Below, one piece after another: positions 63,075-64,000 of a stretch of 64,000 nt of DNA; the first letter of the stretch is position 1, and each line of letters begins with the position of its first letter. The DNA lies in contig OZ176050.1 in assembly GCA_964247055.1 (NCBI GenBank), forward strand, positions 12,028,001-12,092,000. The letters run 5' to 3'. The stretch comes from Paragordius varius. Lineage: Eukaryota; Nematomorpha. Below the pieces are notes generated by a model. It was not told the DNA's origin, ran no database searches, and worked only from the letters and a program-made list of their open reading frames with translations. The translations under genes were made by a program, and so were the position numbers.

Positions 63075-63910
63075 CTAAAATTTAAAGTTTTTATCAAATT
63101 GTTTGTTAGATATTTTATTTAAAAGACTATAAAAGCCAATTTGATAATACGTTTGTTTTATTAACAATATACATTTATTGCGACAATAATTAACTGAGTA
63201 TGGCAATAAATAAACTATCAAACCGTATAGTTAACCAAAAACCTAAAACCATCTAACATTATTGACAAATGAATGAAAATTTTCCTTACTGAGAGAGGAG
63301 CTATTGATTGTGTTGGGCTATTTAAAAACGCGGCTATAGATTCGTTTGACATTAAATCGATTCTGGGTAAACGTCTTATGGTAGATGTTATCCAATCCGT
63401 CCAGAAAAAGTATTGAGGTGTCAGCGTTAAAGCAAATGGATGTTTCCTTACCATAGATACATGCGTTTGAATATTTTTCCCATCTAAGTTACATGAAGCT
63501 AAAATGTCACGTTTTGCATCAACCCAAAAAAGCCGTTTATCTATATCATTATACAACATAATAAATTAAGCTCTATTTTATAATATCGGTAAGTTTTGTG
63601 AAATATATATGGAATCATTTCGTAAAAATATTAATTATGTTTTTTATAAAAAAAAGAAGAAAAACTATTAAAGATCATTTCGATATAATGTTTTTTGAAC
63701 TAAAAAGAGATTTATAAATATAAGTTATTGCTAAAGATAGAGCAACTTATAATTATAATTGAAATTTTTCAAATTTGCTAACTTTGTTTATCCAAAGATA
63801 ACCCATTAGGCCAAACTATATCATCTTCAATGAGCGTTTTTCGGTTAGTCCCATCCATGTAAGCCTTTTCAATTTTGGCATGAACACCCCAATCAGTCCA
63901 ATACATATAT
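53989..63910 (-). CDS. LDL-receptor YWTD / EGF / sushi single-pass membrane receptor, paralogue (5' end outside window)
   Basis: Seventeen minus-strand exons fit: 63783-63910, 63290-63540, 62633-62801, 62055-62212, 61614-61875, 61141-61232, 60526-60784, 59773-59949, 58594-58779, 58029-58371, 57203-57471, 56063-56256, 55661-55725, 55244-55506, 54535-54723, 54187-54286, 53989-54094; at least 1069 residues. Order: YWTD blades ([38 protein letters not shown]), a Ser/Thr/Pro-rich linker, EGF ([20 protein letters not shown]), sushi modules from 60784 to 58029 with a fifth atypical one (57203-57471), an unassigned membrane-proximal region, a GCC2/GCC3-like module ([16 protein letters not shown]), a transmembrane helix (54187-54286) and a short tail ending [10 protein letters not shown]. 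Same layout and mostly the same phases as the 1-8755 gene. The donor after 62633 (GTCCTT) is weak, so that junction is the least certain. Confidence 0.85.
54796..55040. mobile_element. MITE family 2 copy in a receptor-paralogue intron
   Basis: It starts TATACCATTTACAATTCAAA, followed by TTCACCCTAAAAATAAATTA; the right half carries inverted TAAGGGTGAATTC. The interior AATCTTAAAAAACATAA matches the 56312 copy. Confidence 0.7.
56312..56605. mobile_element. MITE family 2, best-preserved copy (294 bp)
   Basis: Ends ATACCATTTGCAATTCAAAT and, inverted, ATACCATTTACAGTTTAAAT, both flanked by T/TA, with three GGTGAATTtAAA-type repeats next to the right end and AATTCACCCTAAAAATAAAT near the left. A TA target site is suggested. 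It lies in the intron between 56256 and 57203. Confidence 0.75.
56880..57137. mobile_element. MITE family 2 copy running into a (TA)n tract
   Basis: Interior and right end (CAAGGGTGAATTTGAATTGT, AAATGGTATA) match family 2; the left end is decayed. The right terminus joins directly to the TA microsatellite, suggesting that its TA target seeded the expansion. Confidence 0.6.
57135..57186. repeat. (TA)n microsatellite next to a splice donor
   Basis: About 26 TA dinucleotides. On the minus strand it begins about 16 bases downstream of the donor of the 57203-57471 exon. Confidence 0.95.
58780..59772 (-). other. Receptor-paralogue intron, about 1 kb
   Basis: AT-rich intron between sushi exons. 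A stretch at 59480-59660 resembles MITE family 1 internally (GGAGATGTAAATTGGTAACA against AAGATGTAAATTGATAAGAC), but no ends could be fixed. Nothing else recognised. Confidence 0.5.
59950..60525 (-). other. Receptor-paralogue intron, nothing recognised
   Basis: 576 AT-rich bases between two phase-1 sushi exons; no repeat ends or RNA features visible. Confidence 0.5.
63039..63072. repeat. (TA)n microsatellite
   Basis: About 17 AT dinucleotides in the intron between the YWTD exon at 63290 and the Ser/Thr-rich exon at 62801. Confidence 0.95.
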
Positions 63911-64000
63911 CTTTTGTTAAAAAAAATATTTTTTATTAATCAATTATTAAAAAATATCTTAAATAATGGAATATATATAGGTATCAGCATAAAAGATATA

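Overview
The window is very AT-rich, intron-bearing animal DNA: spliced genes with GT-AG junctions, extracellular domain families typical of metazoans (LDL-receptor YWTD, EGF, sushi, TGF-beta/activin receptor ectodomain) and animal-type DNA transposons. Introns range from 21 nt to over 1 kb. Runs of 21-37 nt introns in two housekeeping genes recall dicyemid mesozoans, but that species guess is only inference.

Layout. 1-8755 (+): 3' part of a large single-pass receptor (YWTD propeller, EGF, five sushi-like modules, cysteine-rich module, transmembrane helix, short tail). 9361-11014 and about 17925-22118 (+): two tandem genes for small, apparently secreted proteins with an activin/BMP-receptor-like ectodomain and no kinase. 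They are separated by a foldback element carrying a degenerate hAT transposon, and the second holds a giant palindrome with paired hammerhead ribozymes in an intron. 22280-33045: repeats, then about 9.6 kb without recognisable genes. 33046-35643 (+): cytosolic sulfotransferase. 37950-39771: mariner remnant and a well-preserved hAT MITE. 41461-44835 (-): calcineurin B homologous protein, head-to-head at 130 bp with 44966-46939 (+): SAR1 GTPase. 48399-51594 (+): mitochondrial ribosomal protein L44. 51800-53340: repeats. 53989-63910 (-): second, paralogous YWTD/EGF/sushi receptor, truncated by the window edge.

The two large receptors share domain order, exon phases and a cytoplasmic end motif (EMTxVPYxxF), so they are old duplicates now facing each other across the window. 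The receptor-like genes at both ends and the secreted pair suggest a cell-surface or signalling neighbourhood; SAR1, CHP1, MRPL44 and the sulfotransferase are ordinary housekeeping or metabolic genes. I found no tRNA, rRNA or CRISPR. Gene models were assembled by hand from reading frames, splice sites and intron phases; all models close in frame except where stated.
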